DNA from: Lachnospiraceae bacterium
GTDB lineage: Bacteria > Bacillota > Clostridia > Lachnospirales > Lachnospiraceae
Assembly: GCA_017961385.1 (NCBI GenBank)
Contig: JAGCXJ010000068.1
Coordinates: 1-7,976, forward strand
Length of the DNA stretch: 7,976 nucleotides
Reading direction: 5' to 3'
Position 1 is the stretch's first letter. Every line of letters begins with the position of its first letter. A program made the translations under genes and the position numbers. The notes beneath the pieces were generated by a model. The model was not told the DNA's origin. It saw only the letters and a list, made by a program, of their open reading frames with translations, and searched no databases. Below, piece after piece: positions 6,259 through 7,976 of this stretch.

Positions 6259-7418
6259 GAGATCCTTTATCAGAAAAGTGCGTAGCACTCAAGCCATCGG
6301 GTATAAGAAAGTTTTTTGATATAGTTGCAGAGATGAAGGATGCCATTTCTCTGGGAGTTGGCGAACCGGATTTTGATACGCCGTGGCATATCAGAGACGA
6401 GGGCATATATTCTCTTGAAAAGGGACGGACTTTCTATACTTCAAATGCTGGTCTGATCGAACTTAGAAAAGAGATATGCAGCTATCTAAACAGAAGATTT
6501 GACATAAGCTACGATTATAAAACAGAGACGCTTATAACTGTCGGAGGTTCCGAGGGAATAGACATGGCGCTTCGTGCCATGGTAAATCCCGGAGATGAAG
6601 TCATCATCCCCCAGCCAAGCTATGTTTCATATGAGCCGTGCGCTATACTTGCGGATGCAAAACCCGTTATCATCAATCTTAAGAATGAAAACGAGTTCAG
6701 ACTTACAGCTGAGGAACTTGAAGAAGCGATAACCGAAAAGACAAAGCTTCTTATACTTCCCTTCCCCAACAATCCTACCGGTGCGATCATGGAAAGAGAA
6801 GACCTTGAAGCGATAAGAGAAGTCATTCTAAAGCATGATATATATGTTCTGTCAGATGAGATTTATGCTGAACTGACATATAAGGGCGAGCATGTTTCCA
6901 TAGCATCGCTGCCTGGCATGAAGGAAAGGACCATCGTGATAAACGGATTCTCAAAGTCATATGCCATGACAGGATGGAGACTCGGATATGCCTGCGGTCC
7001 TGCAAACATAATCGCTCAGATGACCAAGATCCATCAGTTTGCCATCATGTGTGCACCGACCACCAGCCAGTATGCTGCAATCGAGGCGCTGAAGAACGGT
7101 GATGATGATGTAAGGAGCATGTGTGAGGCATACAATCAGAGAAGAAGATTTTTAATGAGTGAATTTGAAAAGATGAATCTTCCCTGCTTTGAGCCTTACG
7201 GAGCATTTTATGTATTTCCATGCATCAAGGAATTCAATATGACCAGTGAAGAGTTTGCGACCAGACTTCTTGAGGAAGAGAAGGTAGCAGTTGTACCGGG
7301 AACCGCATTCGGTGACTGCGGAGAAGGATTCTTGCGTATCTCCTATGCGTACTCTATCGAGAATCTCAAAGTGGCTCTTGAGCGTATAGCAGACTTTATC
7401 GCAAGACTGAGAGCATAG
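6255..7418 (+). CDS. alaT: Class I/II PLP aminotransferase, probable alanine aminotransferase
   Basis: This 387-residue cytoplasmic fold-type I PLP enzyme is full length for the family. Visible motifs are the N-terminal substrate segment ISLGVGEPDFDTP (31-43), GGSEGIDMAL (97-106) for PLP phosphate contact, NNPTG (172-176), DEIYAEL (201-207; Asp201 to the pyridine nitrogen, Tyr204), the Schiff-base lysine in GFSKSYAMTGWRLGY (Lys234), and Arg361 in RISYA for the substrate carboxylate. It belongs with the PatA/AlaT/AspC-like group. Coupling by ATGA overlap to an Lrp-family regulator, as in B. subtilis alaR-alaT, points to glutamate-pyruvate (alanine) transamination. An aspartate, aromatic or N-acetyl-diaminopimelate substrate is possible, because specificity in this group is not readable from motifs. 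It has only a weak purine-rich site before its ATG, as expected if it relies on ribosomes ending the regulator. A hairpin terminator follows 16 bases downstream. Confidence 0.9.
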   Translation: MRDPLSEKCVALKPSGIRKFFDIVAEMKDAISLGVGEPDFDTPWHIRDEGIYSLEKGRTFYTSNAGLIELRKEICSYLNRRFDISYDYKTETLITVGGSEGIDMALRAMVNPGDEVIIPQPSYVSYEPCAILADAKPVIINLKNENEFRLTAEELEEAITEKTKLLILPFPNNPTGAIMEREDLEAIREVILKHDIYVLSDEIYAELTYKGEHVSIASLPGMKERTIVINGFSKSYAMTGWRLGYACGPANIIAQMTKIHQFAIMCAPTTSQYAAIEALKNGDDDVRSMCEAYNQRRRFLMSEFEKMNLPCFEPYGAFYVFPCIKEFNMTSEEFATRLLEEEKVAVVPGTAFGDCGEGFLRISYAYSIENLKVALERIADFIARLRA

Positions 7419-7434
7419 TTAAAGCAGATAAAAC

Positions 7435-7464
7435 GCCCGGGCTTATGTCCGGGCATTATTCTTT
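7435..7464 (+). terminator. Intrinsic terminator after the aminotransferase gene
   Basis: GCCCGGGC (7435-7442) pairs with GTCCGGGC (7447-7454) in an 8-bp stem with one G-U wobble and a TTAT loop. ATTATTCTTT (7455-7464) follows. The T tract is interrupted, so termination may be partial; the next gene's Shine-Dalgarno site starts at once (7465). Confidence 0.7.
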
Positions 7465-7476
7465 AAAGGAAAAAAC

Positions 7477-7976
7477 ATGAATATAATTCTTCATCAGCCA
7501 GAGATACCGGCCAATACGGGAAATATAGGAAGGACATGCGTTGCCACAGGAACATCGCTGCATCTTATCGAACCTTTGGGGTTCAGGATCAATGAACAGG
7601 AATTAAAGCGTGCAGGAATGGATTACTGGGACAGACTCGATGTCCACAGATATATGAATTTTGACGAGTTTCTGCAAAAAAACCCGGGCGCAAAGATATG
7701 GATGGCAACGACCAAGGCAAAGCAGGTATACAGTGATGTCGAGTTTGGACCTGACGACTTTATCATGTTTGGAAAGGAAAGCGCGGGGATCCCGGAGGAA
7801 ATTTTAGTGGAGAATCGTGAGCACTGCATTCGCATTCCCATGGCACCGACGATCCGTTCCTTAAATCTCTCGAATTCCGTTGCCATCGTTTTGTATGAGG
7901 CGCTTCGGCAAAATAGTTTTCAGGGACTGCAGCAGTCGGGCGAATTGCACAGGCTGAGCTGGAAAGAGGAAGAATA
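7477..7976 (+). CDS. trmL: tRNA (cytidine/uridine-34 2'-O)-methyltransferase TrmL, SPOUT family (3' edge at window end)
   Basis: TrmL uses S-adenosylmethionine to methylate the ribose 2'-OH of the wobble base in certain leucine tRNAs. The frame gives 166 codons and then TA at the last two bases. Because the family usually ends at about 150-170 residues and HRLSW is a common ending, the stop is probably completed by the next base. Motif 1 is PEIPANTGNIGRT (8-20). DYWDRLDV (49-56) is typical of TrmL. FGKESAGIPEEIL (98-110) and IRIPM...RSLNLSNSVAIVLYEALR (118-144) form the SPOUT trefoil-knot cofactor site. The start is supported by AAAGGA (7465-7470), six bases before the ATG. No promoter is obvious between the hairpin at 7435-7464 and this start, so it may depend on partial readthrough or on a promoter inside the aminotransferase gene. 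Codon use shifts in the second half (see findings). Confidence 0.92.
   Translation, partial: MNIILHQPEIPANTGNIGRTCVATGTSLHLIEPLGFRINEQELKRAGMDYWDRLDVHRYMNFDEFLQKNPGAKIWMATTKAKQVYSDVEFGPDDFIMFGKESAGIPEEILVENREHCIRIPMAPTIRSLNLSNSVAIVLYEALRQNSFQGLQQSGELHRLSWKEEE

Noticed and set aside
7623..7886. Antisense open frame opposite trmL
   Set aside because: TrmL motifs are unambiguous on the + strand in this stretch.
1..7976. CRISPR arrays, insertion sequences, tRNA or rRNA genes, phage or toxin-antitoxin modules
   Set aside because: No direct repeat series, transposase motifs, cloverleaf-like sequence or phage-type genes were seen on reading both strands.

Overview
The window looks like chromosomal DNA from an anaerobic Gram-positive bacterium, most likely a gut or rumen member of the Clostridia (Lachnospiraceae-like). 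The grounds are the moderate GC content with frequent ATA, AGA and AGG codons, purine-rich Shine-Dalgarno sites (AGGAG, AAAGGA), a cytoplasmic cellobiose phosphorylase, a VanW/G5 surface protein and an AlaR-AlaT-like gene pair. This placement is an inference from protein resemblance; no rRNA, tRNA, phage, IS or CRISPR sequence is present.

Layout: (i) 1-2403 (+) is a cellobiose phosphorylase (GH94) lacking only about ten N-terminal residues at the window edge. (ii) A perfect 13-bp hairpin at 2413-2441 separates it from a convergent gene at 2446-3051 (-), which encodes an unrecognised membrane-anchored, helical, TPR-like protein. (iii) Diverging from that gene, a good sigma-A-type promoter (3030-3058) leads to a 35-residue single-pass membrane miniprotein (3108-3215). 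It is followed by a secreted VanW-domain protein (3253-4728) and, one base after its stop, an AIR-synthase/HypE-superfamily protein starting at GTG 4730. A terminator-like hairpin followed by seven T lies inside the start of that last gene. (iv) A new extended -10 promoter (5692-5721) drives an Lrp/AsnC regulator (5776-6258), which overlaps by ATGA a class I aminotransferase (6255-7418). The pair resembles B. subtilis alaR-alaT. (v) After a second terminator-like hairpin, trmL (tRNA 2'-O-methyltransferase) runs to the window edge at 7976, where its stop codon probably lies.

How the genes may work together: the phosphorylase converts imported cellobiose to glucose-1-phosphate and glucose. The Lrp-aminotransferase pair probably balances alanine and pyruvate. 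The miniprotein, VanW and AIR-related genes look like one envelope-linked transcription unit, with the ATP-binding protein's role unknown. Nothing here is a clear new defence or mobile system. The less ordinary items are the intragenic terminator-like element, the miniprotein and the tightly coupled VanW/AIR-synthase-like pair.
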